DNA of 64,000 nucleotides. It comes from Lytechinus pictus. Lineage: Eukaryota > Echinodermata > Echinoidea > Temnopleuroida > Toxopneustidae. The position numbers and the translations under genes are program-made. The notes under the pieces were generated by a model. That model searched no databases, was not told where the DNA came from, and saw nothing but the letters and a program-made list of their open reading frames with translations. Position 1 is the stretch's first letter. The number at the start of each line of letters is the position of its first letter. The DNA is taken from NCBI RefSeq assembly GCF_037042905.1, contig NC_087261.1:10501717-10565716 (forward strand), written 5' to 3'. This document shows positions 48,301 through 59,889 of the stretch, piece by piece.

Positions 48301-50833
48301 GGGTATATTTTCAACACTGTCATGATTCAATTTTTACTAAAAAAGAAAAGAAAAAAAAGAGAAAGTCACAATTTTGAGTATTTTACCTCTTTTTCAAGCT
48401 TCTCCAGCATTTCCTCATAATCTTTCTTCTCCTTCTTCATCTTACTCAGCTTACACTGGGCCAGGAAACGACGCACCCATTTCTGTATCTGAATGGATGC
48501 CAGGTGTTCCTTGCTCGGAGGTTTGGGCTTGGCCGGAGCCTTCTGGGTAGATTTGCCGGCATCTTTGCTACCTTTTGCTGCAGGGCCAGCTTTCTTGCTT
48601 CCACCTGAACAAAATTTAATAGTTCATTCACTGATTCAGGATTCTAGGGAAACCCTGTGCCCCCTGGAAGAGCTTAGATATGAAACCTATAGGCCCTATA
48701 CCATTTTGTTTTCTTTAAATCATGATGTTGCTTGTAAACTAAACACTGTTGAATATAAGGGAAAGGACTTGGTGACTGTCCCCTGATATTTCCGTACCTC
48801 CCCTCCCCTTTAAAATATATAATAGAATAAAATAAAACATAAATTTATAGATAAAACAAAAATAAAAACCCTTCTTCTTCTTCTGTGTAGTCTGCTTCCT
48901 CAGTTCAATCCTGAAGATTCTTGCAGAACTTGGTGAAGGGTGAAGACTGAAGTGTGTGTCACAAGGGTAAAGTCACCCATGGGTTCATATCATCTCGCGT
49001 GCGAAGGAATATCAGTCATATGCACGCGACACACACGACAAGTCAAAAAGATAGTGGGCTTTTGCCCACATAAAATATCACCAATAATCTGGTATTTAAC
49101 ATTCTGCTATGACACTTACCGAATCATTTAGATCCTTCCGTGACTTCTCCTTGAAGTTTTTTCTTAAAAATATGTATATTTTCTTGATCTTTAGTGAAGA
49201 TTTCAAGGAGATAAAATTTGGTCAGCGTAGATATCAATTTTCGCTTAAAGAGGGCGCGCGATTTATATTCATATCAAAGACACGACAAGGGAAAGATTAG
49301 GAACCTACACTATTTTACACGCAAATCGACGCAAGGCATTACGCGAAGTCCGTGAAGTGTCCAATCTTTTTATTGTATAGACTTTGGTATAGGCCTACCG
49401 TGACGTTCGTTAATACTGCTTGTACTGCTGGTTTCGTTCCAGGCATGTGTATTTAAAAAAAAAAATTATATTAGTCATCGTTTTAAATTAATTGCAACAA
49501 AAGTGTTATCATCGCCAATAGTAATCCTGAATTATGTTTTTGAAGGTATTTTATTTATTGGTGCCCATAATTAGTAAATTAATCATAAGAATTGCGCATT
49601 CAAAGAATTTAGACAGTTATAAAATTACCGAGGAGCTGAATCAAGGTTGTGAAATTTATTAGCGCCACCAACGGGCTTCCTTGTATTTCCGTAGAAGAGA
49701 CAAACGAAGTCACTTGCTAGGCCGAGGTAAGCGAAATTTGCTCTTTTTAAATGAAATGAGTTAAATATCATTCATATGTATAATTTTGTTATGTATTGCT
49801 ACTTACCGGAAAGAGCCCCGGTGCGTAGCGAGAAGGAGTTTCGGCAAATATTACTTCAGCAATGAAGCAATGTTTGCCGACTACTTCGAAATCTACGGTC
49901 AAACACGGTCCGGTGTACGAGGTTCGTATATATATACGAACCTCGTATTAGTGTGAGTGGGGTAAAGTGCACTTTACCCTTGTGACACACACTTCACCAG
50001 GCCTAGACAGCTGGCAGCCGTCTGTTTTGAGGAGTTTTTTAACATTTTTTTTTTTTAAGTTCTCCTCATACACAGACGGCTCGCTAGCGTGCAGCCACCA
50101 TTAGGGGACATGCAATGCAAAATCCCCCCGTCGGGGCTCTTCAATTTTTGTCTTTAATCAATAAACATTTTGAAAATTAATGCGACCAAAATGCAAATTG
50201 ATATTCCCTCTTGGCATTAATTGCCAAGAAACGGTGAAAAATCGAGTTAAAAGGAACAAAAACAGTGACTTACCTCGGCTGTCGCGCAAATTCACTTCCC
50301 CGTTTTATCCGATCTTAAGTACATAAACATATGGCCATTGAGTCCCCTGTACAGATCGCGCTAGAACTTCGGTCTCTGTATTTGGTGAGTGAAGCCAACG
50401 GAGTTCAGCTGAACAACCAACATAACAGAGACCGAAGCTTTTGGTCTACACCAGGCCAAGACTAGAAAGAGAAGTAAATCAAGGGAGAAAACCCTTATTC
50501 ACCACTAGGCCTAGATGATAGATCTATACCACACATGCAACAAGCATTTTTTAACAGGGCTGCGAAACTGCACTATTGCTGCTCAATGCATTCTGCACAG
50601 CTCAGCCTCAGCTACAGTCGGATCGGAAGCAAGACTCAAGAGCGAGGTAGCCAACGGCAACACCATTTTGGGTCCGGTCTGATGAAGGGGAGCACAGACA
50701 TCAAAATACGCTCACCTGGTGCAGCTTTCCCAGTCGTAGCAGGTTTTCTTGCCCCAGTCCCAGCTTTAGATGTAGTGGCTTTTGCTCCTGGTTTCGCAGC
50801 AGCTTTAGGTACAGGTTTACCTTTCGGAGGCAT
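36365..50833 (-). CDS. IQANK1: IQ motif and ankyrin repeat domain-containing protein 1 (IQANK1-type)
   Basis: Ten minus-strand exons join in frame: 50,833-50,716; 48,604-48,387; 47,080-46,916; 46,098-45,878; 44,913-44,677; 42,526-42,382; 40,414-40,300; 39,439-39,214; 37,661-37,533; 36,524-36,365. They total 1,734 nt, 577 residues plus TGA, with GT/AG at every junction. Residues 1-75 are Lys/Ala/Pro-rich. An IQ motif (IQIQKWVRRF) lies at about 77-90 and would bind calmodulin-like light chains. Ankyrin repeats follow at about 146-268 (GNTPLSEAASGG, RTPLYRAAFAGH). A coiled coil covers about 295-403. A dynein-AAA5-like domain (RWPMLLDNSGRASTFLRY onward) covers about 420-577, without Walker motifs. 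Family members are little studied; a ciliary link is inferred. Introns are packed with repeats. The name rests on domain order, so orthology is likely but unchecked. Confidence 0.88.
37170..37410 (-). mobile_element. tRNA-derived SINE, copy 1
   Basis: The minus strand carries a tRNA-like head whose B-box-like GTGTGTTCGATTCCC lies near 37,345, next to the family body (GGGTACCCA, CATTTATATTGCGC). It is related to the copies near 46,610-46,880 and 54,000-54,335. Confidence 0.65.
38165..39182. repeat. DR1-bearing interspersed repeat, copy 3 (intron of IQANK1-type gene)
   Basis: Same family as 26,611-27,823. TGACCTTTGACC-like motifs occur near 38,290, 38,463 (altered), 38,628 (altered), 38,790 and 38,983. 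It ends TATGCAGGCGAGACAAA about 30 bp from the donor of exon 8, so the insertion nearly touches an exon. Confidence 0.85.
40435..40665. repeat. AAAT/GAAT tetranucleotide microsatellite
   Basis: Imperfect tetranucleotide array (AAAT, GAAT and ATGA variants) in an intron. Frames across it give repetitive Ile/Phe/Leu or Asn/Lys peptides and are not genes. Confidence 0.85.
40910..41050. mobile_element. Small palindromic MITE
   Basis: TTTGCTCTACGATGGCCGTA at the left is mirrored by TACGGCCATGGTAGAGCAAA at the right, with about 140 bp in total. No coding content. Confidence 0.75.
42620..43000. repeat. Foldback element made of ~12-bp ACCATTTCGTCT words
   Basis: The left half repeats variants of ACCATTTCGTCT and ACCATTTGGTCT. 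The right half repeats their complements (AGACGAAATGGT). TTGCCAATTCGTC at the start is mirrored by GACGAATTGGCA at the end. It is intronic, with no coding potential. Confidence 0.75.
43001..44670. other. Intronic sequence, no exon seen
   Basis: Repeated ACCGCCC words lie at 43,388-43,440. Around 44,380-44,580 a stretch with GGAATTGTCGGATGTTTTATC resembles 54,540-54,690, so it is probably a shared MITE. Confidence 0.4.
45011..45322. mobile_element. MITE with GGCCCGTATTCTGAAGT ends, copy 1
   Basis: Begins GGCCCGTATTCTGAAGTC and ends with the inverse (ACTTCAGAATACGGGCC). About 310 bp, non-coding, within an intron. Copy 2 lies at 60,539-60,857. Confidence 0.8.
46610..46880 (-). mobile_element. 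tRNA-derived SINE, copy 2
   Basis: The minus strand reads a tRNA-like head with B-box-like GGTCCAGGGTTCAAATCCC near 46,808-46,826. The body contains ATTTATATAGCGC and GGGTACCCA. It is next to exon 3 of the IQANK1-type gene. Mature tRNA folding is not expected. Confidence 0.7.
47250..47575. repeat. ATTC tetranucleotide microsatellite
   Basis: About 320 bp of (ATTC)n with AATTC interruptions, in an intron. The His-Ser-Phe-Ile repeat peptide it could encode is an artefact of the period. Confidence 0.95.
47806..48253. mobile_element. hAT-like MITE with internal TTGTTTAGGG repeats
   Basis: Flanked by ATATAAAT on both sides (47,798-47,805 and 48,254-48,261). The left part CCAGTCAAATGTATTGCTG is closely mirrored at the right (CAGCAATACCTTTGACTG). 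The core repeats TGTTTAGGG-type words every 50-65 bp. No coding capacity. Confidence 0.8.
48931..50004. mobile_element. Putative DNA transposon with TGTGTGTCACAAGGG inverted ends
   Basis: GTGTGTGTCACAAGGGTAAA near 48,951-48,970 is mirrored at 49,971-49,998, and a TGGTGAAG motif flanks both. About 1.07 kb inside intron 1 of the IQANK1-type gene, with no transposase frame. Target duplication not determined. Confidence 0.6.
49917..49948. repeat. Perfect palindrome
   Basis: ACGAGGTTCGTATAT is followed directly by ATATACGAACCTCGT, giving an uninterrupted hairpin of about 30 bp. It lies just inside the right end of the putative transposon at 48,931-50,004. Confidence 0.85.
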
Positions 50834-53800
50834 CCTATCCTAATCATGCATGACCGTGTAAAAAAAAATAATTCAGAAAACAGAACAGCGATTCTTCTTC
50901 CCGATCGACGTCGAGCAAGTCAAACCGAATATCCCAGTCTCGTTATTATATACATGTAGACTCCACTTAAGACCAACATCTCTGTAAAATAGCATCCACT
51001 TATTTATTATTACTTTGGTAATTATGAAAACATGTCTTCATGCTCCTTATAAGATAAAAAACTCGAAATTAGTTATATCAATCGAATAAATGAAACGAAA
51101 GTTTACATTAAAAATGCAAATCAACAAATGGTCAAGATTCTGTTCTTAATACAAGACTAGGAATGACGCCGATTTCGTTGTCAAGAGGTAATCTATCACG
51201 TACGTACGCCGGTACCGTACGGACCCAACTAAACGCCATCCCCTTTTAAATTGATAACATTTATTACAAAGCAAAGTTTCAGAGTCAGTATTCCTCTTAT
51301 AAAGTTTCATATCTTGAAGCAGATATAACCCCATCCCCGAGGTGAGGTTTCCCCCCCCCCCCCTTAATTGTAAATTAGACTTCAAAGAAGACCTTTCCTT
51401 TCTTTCTTCCCTTCCCCCCTTTCTACACTTTTTGTCACATGCACTTGAAAAATCTCCCATGGCCCCCTCCACCATTTAGCTCAACACATTATATATACAT
51501 CCCCCTTTTTTCACTTCTCACACAAGTTAACGTATAAAACTCTTTAGCCTGAATACCCCCCCCCCCCCCTCGCTCACTCTGCATATCCCATTTTCCTTCA
51601 CTGGGGAGGGGGGCTGCTACCCCATCCTCACCATTTCACAAAATATGTATTTCTATTTTCTATGAAGCCCTCACTACCAATTGGCCCACTATTTGATTGC
51701 CCCCCCCCCTCTTTCTCTCTCATTATTTTGCATAGGACAATAGAAAATCAGCAAAAAACAATATTCTTCTTGATACATAAAATAGGGGGGGGGGTGCAAT
51801 TGATCTGTCTCCATTGATCAAGTAATTTATTATTTCTTCACCTTTTCACTTTTTTTGTTACCCCTCATCAGAAAAAAAAAAGGTTGGGATGAATCATATT
51901 GATTGACATAGAAAAAAAATTAAAGCAACAAAATATAGACCTATAATCTAACAAAAATCTAAGTTACAACTTCAAAAAAAAATGTTTCAAGAAAAATACT
52001 GATTAGGCTCTTCTTACACTAATGACTATTAAACTTCTGTCAAAATATAATCTGCTATATCAACAGAAGATTCAAAGGTTCATTTGATGAATCAAATGCC
52101 AGTATCAAGTGCAACATATCATCACTGGCAGGACTCTGTCAATAGTAGTTCAATATTTTTTTTAATTGCATGCTTGAATGGGTAGATAATATCTTAGTTT
52201 TATTTTGTGGTGTGCTGTTGTAACAACTGGCCAAGCAGTGAACAAAAATGTCAACACCGAACTTGAAATCACCAAAATGATTCAGTCTCATTTTCACTGC
52301 GTATTTTTGTTTTTTTACAAAGATTTCATTAAGGGGAGATTATCTTCCGATGTTAGAATATCCAATCAAATATTAAGATTGTGAAAAACTAGGAATTGGA
52401 TTAGATTATGGGCATAAAGGGATGAGACCACCCCCCCCCCTTCAAATAAAAACAACTTGCATGTACCGGTATAACAATGATTTACAACATGAGTAGTGAC
52501 AACATATTTCTTTTTATCCAAACTCACATCACTTTATTAAACATTATTAAATACTCATATTTACCTACTGTACATTCAAAAGACATGTATTTCACTTTAA
52601 TATGGATAGTGAAAAATTACATTTCATCGTTCAGAAATTGTTTAAAAACAGGTTCATATGTTTGTACATTTCATACCACAATGAAAAAAAAGTTATTAAA
52701 GAACTCTGATATACTTTCCATATTGACACATTACACAATCATGATTTTCCACTAGTAAAATAACATTTATTATATTCAAGAATTTTCAATTTTCATAAAT
52801 AATTAAACTAGAGTGCATTTCCTGATATAATAATTCATAGAGAATCAATTTAAATGGCCAGGCAAGAGGGCCGATATAATTTATTTAATGCAGTGTACAC
52901 GAACTACATGCATCTGTGACAATCCCCCATTCTCAGAAAATTTTCATATTCATATTCATACATGTAATTTATATCTAAGAAACATCAATCTATTTTTTAC
53001 ATCAAAGATATTCATCATATACATGAAGACCATAAACCTGATGAAACTATCATTTTGCTCTTACTCATTTATACCGAATGGGCAGAGATGAGGGTGTTTC
53101 ATGGAACACCTTCTGTACCTTGATATGGCTGTACACAGCAAGGGGGCAGGGGCAGTTGTCCCCCCCCCCCCCTCCCCCTGAAATTTTGAAAACTTACATT
53201 GATTTACTGAAATTTTCACAAAATTTACAAAAAGTATGAATAAAATCCTTCAAAATCACTTTAGATATTGAAAAAGCGCCCCCATGACAATCTCAGTTGC
53301 TTTACATGTACTCCCTTACACTTCCACCCCCCCCCCCCATCCTTGCCGTTTTCATTAAAATAATTGTGGGGTAGTGAATTCACATACTATTGTGCTCATT
53401 TTTACAGATGTGAAAGAGTATACATATGAATAGCGATTATTTCAGTTCGCAATAATGAACCTATTTAGTATATATTTTGCTTCAAAATTAAAATGACACG
53501 AATTTCATGACAATACATGTATCTCCCTGTTTGACCAAGACATGCTAAACTGAACAAATTAGAAAAAGCGTAACACCATCACCTTTTTAAGCGGCGAGTT
53601 CATTACACATGGCCATGTACGTTTCATCAGTTCATAATAATGAATACTACAGAATTCTAACAAATCATCACTATATTGCCTGATAGAATGTACATATATG
53701 TGGCAAAGTGCCGTTACGATTGAAAGACTACCTAGAAATTCACCCTTTTACGTGAATAAATTGGACTCTCAGCCAAACCAATTACTGTAGGTTCACGAGC

Positions 53801-53985
53801 AACTGAACACTAATTACAGAGTACGTACTACAATGAAACACCAACATGTTTGAATACATATAAAGTAACAAAATACACATACATGTATCAACTTCAGCAC
53901 AACAAATATGTTAATACATACAAGGAAATATTTCATAAGCAAGGTGCTGACCCTACCAAGCATATTAGCCTCAGACAAAATAATA
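50834..53985. other. Upstream flank of the IQANK1-type gene and intergenic DNA
   Basis: The first exon begins at 50,833, so its promoter should lie immediately above. I see no clear core element. The remainder has many C-runs of 9-14 bp (for example 51,350, 51,558, 53,160 and 53,325), AT-rich DNA and no supported exon. Confidence 0.4.
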
Positions 53986-53999
53986 ATAATAATATTCCG

Positions 54000-54340
54000 C
54001 ATTTATATAGCGCTTAACACATCGGAGCGACGTCTCTAAGCGCTTTACAGATATATTATTACCCCGGTCATCAGATCCTTGCATGCCCGCATACAATGTA
54101 TGCACCTTCTCCACTCCCTGGGGAGCATTGCAACAAGAGTTCCAAGACTCAATTGCTAGGCATACTACATAGGCTTTCGCATCCTACCGGGTACCCATTT
54201 AACACCTGGGTGGAGAGTGGCAAATTGTGGATTGACGCCTTGCCAAAGGACGCTAGGCCATGGTGGGATTCGAACACACGACCCTCTAATTACAAGGCGA
54301 GAGTCAGAACCGCTACACCACGGCGCTTCCACTGATCCAG
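54000..54340 (-). mobile_element. tRNA-derived SINE, copy 3
   Basis: The minus strand has a good tRNA-like head: A-box-like GTGGTGTAGCGGTTCTGACTC (54,305-54,325) and B-box-like GTGTTCGAATCCC (near 54,270). The body with GGGTACCCA and TTTATATAGCGC matches the other two copies. It is a SINE, not a functional tRNA, since the head is embedded in a longer conserved unit. Confidence 0.75.
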
Positions 54341-54813
54341 GAAATGATCAAGGAAATGAAATGAAAATCTTGTACTTAGAACTATGGACCTACTGTACTA
54401 CTCTGACAGTAGTAGGTCCAAGTTACAACTAAGAAAAGTAATAGCAATGCATCACATTATATGAAAGTGTATTGATCCCATAAATTTTTTGTAAATCCAA
54501 TCGTATCAAACATACGATATCATAGGAGCGTTTCATGAAAGGAGTTGTCGGTAGTTTTATCCGACAAGTCCCATTTTATCCAACAGTTACCATGGTCACC
54601 GTGTTTCTTAGCCAATTAGAATAAAGGTACATGTGAGTTGTCAGATCCGACAACTTATTGGATGAAAAGTGGTGATGAAACGCCCCCAGAACTAGCATTT
54701 TGTCACTATTTGTATTTGATATACATCTTGAATTTAACCTCCTACAAAAAGTATAAAGAGTAACAAAGTTAGTCTTTTGAGAATGAGCATTGAATAGAGA
54801 GCTCATTTGGGTT

Positions 54814-55424
54814 TTAAAGGGCAAGTCCACCCAAACAAAAAGTTGACTTGAATAAAAAGAGAAAAATCCAACAAACATAACACTGAAAATGTCATCAAAA
54901 TCGGATGTAAAATAAGAAAGTTATGATATTTTAAAGTTTCGCTTAATTTCACAAAACAGTTATATGCACATCCTGGTCGGTATGCAAATGAGGAGACTGA
55001 TGATGTCATTCACTCACTATATCTTTTGTATTTTATTATGTATAATATGAAATATTCTAATTTTCTCTATATTGTCAAGGGAAACAACTATTAATTCCTC
55101 CCTGAACATGTGGAATTAGCATTGTTTAATACTATATGGTTCAGTCAAGGTGGTCCTTATTATCAAATATGTAAAAAATGAAATATTGTATAATTCAAAC
55201 AATAAAAAACAAAAGAAATAGTGAGTAATGGACATCATCAACTGACCCATTTGCATGTCGCTGAGTTGTGCATATCACTGTTTCGTGAAAAATAAGAGAA
55301 ACTTAAAAATGCCATAACTTTTTTATTTACATCCGATTTTGATGAAATTTTGAGCATTATGTTTGTTTGATTTTTCCCTATTTATTCAAATCAACATTTT
55401 ACTGGGGTGGACTTGACCTTTGAA
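54814..55424. mobile_element. Long inverted-repeat (foldback) element, copy 1
   Basis: Two arms of roughly 200-250 bp face each other: AAGTCCACCC...CACTCACTAT at the left and its inverse, ending GGGGTGGACTTGACC, at the right. TTAA at the left and a near TTAA at the right suggest a TTAA target. A second copy lies at 59,890-60,493. Non-coding. Confidence 0.8.
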
Positions 55425-56837
55425 TAATTTGTACATGTACAGTACATAGGCCTAACAACTGATTGTATGGGAATACAGTTTAAACAGTTCACATTTCATT
55501 GAAAACAAAGGAAGAACAAAGAAAACATAGGAAAGATGCAATTAACACCCTTGCCACATACAACAACAATAAACAATAGATAATATTTACAAAATGGGTG
55601 CAACTGGTACATGACAATAATATAGTTATGGATGTATCAAAATGTTCATCTATGAGTAACATCCGCATCAATCTGCTTGGACTTCAGCTTGGTAACTTCT
55701 TTTTTCTCTTTCTCTTTGAAATTGACAGGGGTGGTACATGTAATTATATGAGCATTTATCATCACCCTACTTTCTCTAAATCATACTTTGCATGTTTGTT
55801 TGGAAATATGACAACTCAAACATTCTATTACGTTATAATATACATGTAAGGCAAGCACTTAATAAACCAAACAATAAAAGTGATCTACATGTACACTGTA
55901 GGCGCAGATCCCTAATCCCCTCCCTCCCCATACCAAATTTGTAGTACACAAAGTCACAAACATAGGTTCCTGAGCGCCCCCTTTTTGCCTTTTGCTCGCT
56001 ATTACTTTTTTTAATGAAAAGCAGGTTGGTAATATTGAGAGCGAATTTTATGTGCCACCCCCGCCCCCCCCATTCTGGAATTCTTGATCCATTCCTACAA
56101 TGTAATACATGTTATGTTGTCACTCTAAGTATAGGCCTATAAAGGAGTACTTATAGTGTCATTTTGATAAAATATTACCCATTCGTTAGTCTCAGACATA
56201 CATACTGTATAAAGAGAGGATTGTTTGACTTTTACTACCCAACTCTCACTGTATTAAAAGTGTGACATCGGTTCCATAACATATAAAGGGTTTATAGACA
56301 AATTGAATTTGAAAGACCAATTCTGATTGGTTCCTAGACAGTCCACTGAGCAATATGCGCATGCAAGATTGACCTTGATAGGCCATTTCATTTAGCGATT
56401 AATCACTAAACTTTGTGTTACGGGGCCCTGGGGTTGTTTCATTTGGATGTATTTTTCAGTTGTATCTATGTAACACATCACCACATTGGTCAGATCATGC
56501 TAAAAAGATGCATGCTATGTATCAACAACAGCAACAGGAAAACACTGTAGGCTATACAAATCCCAGGAAATAATAGAGTAAAGCAACTGAAAAAATGGAA
56601 AAATATCTAGTTCTAAGATATCCTTTTAACAGTACAAGGGAATCAATATTTAGGCACATCTGATAGTGACAAGCACTGGGAAGGCTTGAAGTACATGTAG
56701 CTAGTACATGTCATGTACAGTACATAAAGTAGTCAATAAGATACACCTGCATCCAGTTTCATGTGCGATCTTCATCTACATCTATGTGTACACTCACAAT
56801 ATACAGCTCCAGTTCAGAACTCCTGTTCCTGATCATC
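55425..56837. other. 3' flank of RNF146, no other gene seen
   Basis: It probably contains the RNF146 3' untranslated region on the minus strand. The exact end is not determinable from sequence. C-runs and TACATGTA motifs are frequent. Confidence 0.4.
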
Positions 56838-58040
56838 TCATACTTCATGCACATGTCTGCGAACCTGTCGCCGTCTTGCCCCTGAGCTGGTGGTGTCCAC
56901 ATTCGATCCAACGTTTATAACTAATTCAGAACGTAACGTTTCAGTGACCCTCTCCACATTGGAATCTGTTCTTTGCGCAGTAGCACTGGTAGCTTGATAG
57001 CTACTTTGGTCTCTGGGTGGGGCCTGAGGCGCGGGGCCCCTTGGGCGGCTGGAGGGGCGTGACTCTGGGGCAGAGTGGGTTCGCTGGTGGTTTATCGTCA
57101 GCTGTTGGGCAAGAGAGGAATCTCCTTGGGCATCAGCTACTGTCTGTGAACTTGCACCTGATGGCGAAGGGTCGTTGGCCTGTCTCCTTCTTTGACGGAT
57201 CGGTTTGGCATAGGTTGGAGGAGGAGTATTGCTACTAGGGGAAGGGTTGGTGTACCTGAATGTAGGAGACGACTCCTCTCCTGTCCTACTTGTAGGGGGT
57301 GAAGCATTCCGCACTACCTCATAAACAGTCTCATTGCCAGCAGAGTTGCTGTGATTGGCATTGGGGCTCACTGCCCTCTTCCCCTGAATACTTTCATCAC
57401 TTTCAACCCCTTCCTTCTCACATGGAACAGTCCTATCCTGTGGACACTCATCCTTATCCTTGACCGTACCATTGTCTTCCGGGGGAGCAGTTGCACCACC
57501 TACTGCACCCCCGTTCTCCTTGTCTTCTTCCGCTCCTACAACACGCCTATCTGCCGAATCCTCATCCCGCTTAACCTTAATCTTCAACCCTGCGATGCCC
57601 TTCTTGGCAGCGCTCACCAGGTCGCGTTTGATGCGTCTCCTGCGAGAGGGATCTGATCTCCTATACTGTAGCATGCTATCTAAGTCAATGACATACACAT
57701 ACCCTGCGATCAAGAGCTCAAATGTCCTCTTATTGGCACGATAGCTCTCTTCTAGCTCTGCATCTGTTCTTTCATCGTACTGCCACCATCCGTTCCTACC
57801 TTCATAGAACCATGTATAGCACTCCTCAACTTCATCTTCAACTTCCTCATCATCGTCCTGATTAAGCAGAAGCTTTGGACTCATAAAGAAGTCCACAGGG
57901 ATCTCTTGCCTACAGAGAGCGCACCTCCTATACTGTGTAGAGGCCCCCTTCATGCAGAGAAAACAGAAGACGTGACTGCAGGGCAGTTCAACCGGATGCA
58001 CGCAAGGTTGGAGACAGACAGCACAATCCGGGATGTCCAT
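56838..58040 (-). CDS. RNF146: E3 ubiquitin ligase RNF146 (RING + WWE)
   Basis: A 400-codon frame with a C3HC4 RING finger at residues 6-43 (C6, C9, C21, H23, C26, C29, C40, C43; CALCRQEIP follows) and a WWE domain at about 74-145 (WFYEGRNGWWQYDERT, then IAGYVYVIDLDSMLQYRR). The tail is low-complexity, Ser/Pro-rich and ends ARRRQVRRHVHEV. This RING-WWE order is that of RNF146 (Iduna). RNF146 binds poly-ADP-ribose through WWE and ubiquitinates tankyrase-modified targets such as Axin, affecting Wnt signalling. Upstream of the ATG the frame stays open to a good acceptor (GTCACAG ending at 58,058). An extra 5' exon adding a short N-terminus, or a 5' untranslated exon, is therefore likely; I could not find it. 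Identification is firm; the start is provisional. Confidence 0.95.
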   Translation of the reverse strand: MDIPDCAVCLQPCVHPVELPCSHVFCFLCMKGASTQYRRCALCRQEIPVDFFMSPKLLLNQDDDEEVEDEVEECYTWFYEGRNGWWQYDERTDAELEESYRANKRTFELLIAGYVYVIDLDSMLQYRRSDPSRRRRIKRDLVSAAKKGIAGLKIKVKRDEDSADRRVVGAEEDKENGGAVGGATAPPEDNGTVKDKDECPQDRTVPCEKEGVESDESIQGKRAVSPNANHSNSAGNETVYEVVRNASPPTSRTGEESSPTFRYTNPSPSSNTPPPTYAKPIRQRRRQANDPSPSGASSQTVADAQGDSSLAQQLTINHQRTHSAPESRPSSRPRGPAPQAPPRDQSSYQATSATAQRTDSNVERVTETLRSELVINVGSNVDTTSSGARRRQVRRHVHEV

Positions 58041-58058
58041 CTTCTTGGAGGCTGGCTC

Positions 58059-59889
58059 TGTGACAAAGGTGAAAAGGAAAGAGAGATCTTATTAATTCAT
58101 TGAATTTCATATTCACATGTAACACTCCTCTGCAGGGATGTAGTCGAGGTATTACTTCCGAGTCAAGAGGCCGTAGGAGAAAACTTTCTCCCATAGACTT
58201 TGTGCATGTCACTCGGCCTGATGACATCCTTGCTCTTCAGTCAGTTTACATACATGATGAACAATAAACTATTGAAAGTTTGTACCTATAGGTGCCTTAA
58301 AAAATCCAAGGTGCTGAACAGGATCACCTCAAGTGCCCACCTCAAGTGCCTCTTTCCCAGTCAATATTTCCCTAATAGGTTGAATTGACAGTGGTTCTAA
58401 TAGATTTTACAATAATTATCATACTCTCCTAAATCCTGAGGGCTTATGAGGAATGGCATGTAGAAGAACACAAATGACTCTGCAAAGTTGCTTTCTTGAA
58501 CGACAACAACTACATGAAGAATAATGCATAAGGGCTGATGAACAGTACATACATATTTTTCCAGCCAGCAGATTGACAGCTTTACCCCTATAGTCGTCTA
58601 AAACATACTGTAAGACATATATATATAATGCAAGTTTCCTCCTTCTGTTGTTTTCATGAATTGCTGTGCATGCACCCATACACACCACTCACTGACTCAT
58701 TTCCTTCTAGCAGTTGAAGAGGCTACCACTTCTAATCAGGGGCTAGTAAACATGGCAGTATCTCACAAAGACAACGATCTGCTATTATTACATTTACATT
58801 TATGGTAAGTAACCTTTGTAGGCCATAAAGCTTACTATGTCCAAAACCCTTCAATTACAAAATAAAAAGGAAAGCATAATTTTTGTGATCAGTCAGCTTG
58901 CCTATAAAGAGACCATCCGAAAGAGCACCCAATATAGTGGATGGCCTCATTGACCTACAACAATACATTCAGCAGTGTAGTTTTTAGTGTAAAATTAATC
59001 TACAGTGTTCTTTGAGAAAAATGCCAAACTGGGCATTAGTTTCTCAATCAAAACAAACAAGAAAAAATCTTGTTAAAATATAAAGACAAAGAGTCCAGGA
59101 TATCTAATCCACCCCCAAAATTGCAACCTATCAAAAATATGATCTCAATTCATAAGTGGTAAAATTGGAAATTGACTGGAGAGTTTTAGGAGCAGTGAAC
59201 AAGAACGACGTAGCAGTCGTCTGATCGTTTGAGTCAATGTCGTTGTCTGCCCTTGTTCACTACAATTGCGAATACTTTAGATTTCACTCGACTTGTACGT
59301 GTACGTACGTCCACGTGAAACAGCGCAATAACCAGCGGGTCATGACACGCTGCCCATCCCGGAAGATCTGGCGTACCATCGCCTGGCGACCCGGTCGGGT
59401 GATGCGAAAGTGCAACTTGTACACACGTGCCCTTTCACTTACTTTGATTCCTTTTTACTCGAGTTAGGATATATATCGATATAAATTTTGGAGGTCAGAA
59501 AGCAATTCCAAATTATAAACATAATGCATCGTACAACTTACATGTACATTAATTTTGTGAAAAGTCATTGAAAACTGTGTTTTAAAAGGGAAAGGTTGAT
59601 CTTCATGCTGGGCTTGAACGGTCAAAATGACGTCACTCACGTACACGTCCACTATGATTTAGGAGAACCGCAAAATGGATGTGGCGAGGTTCTCGATTCT
59701 GATAGTGGACGTGTGTGAGAACCTGAGGCATATGGAACGCCGAAAAATGACGCCATCTCGTACCAGTCCACTATGTGGACGTACATTTCTAAAAGTGCTC
59801 ACTATTGAAGTTCACTTCACTTGTTTCGCTCTACATAGCAACATACTTCCAAATAATTATCTCTAATTTCCACACCTTCCACGGCAAAG
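58059..59889. other. Upstream region of RNF146
   Basis: No exon is identified. 59,250-59,460 is comparatively GC-rich, and 59,640-59,790 carries mirrored GTCCACTATG/CATAGTGGAC words. Either may hold the RNF146 first exon or promoter. This is positional guesswork. Confidence 0.3.

Noticed and set aside
54240-54330. Possible tRNA gene on the minus strand
   Set aside because: It has A- and B-box-like motifs, but the sequence is the head of a longer unit present in three copies, so it is a SINE.
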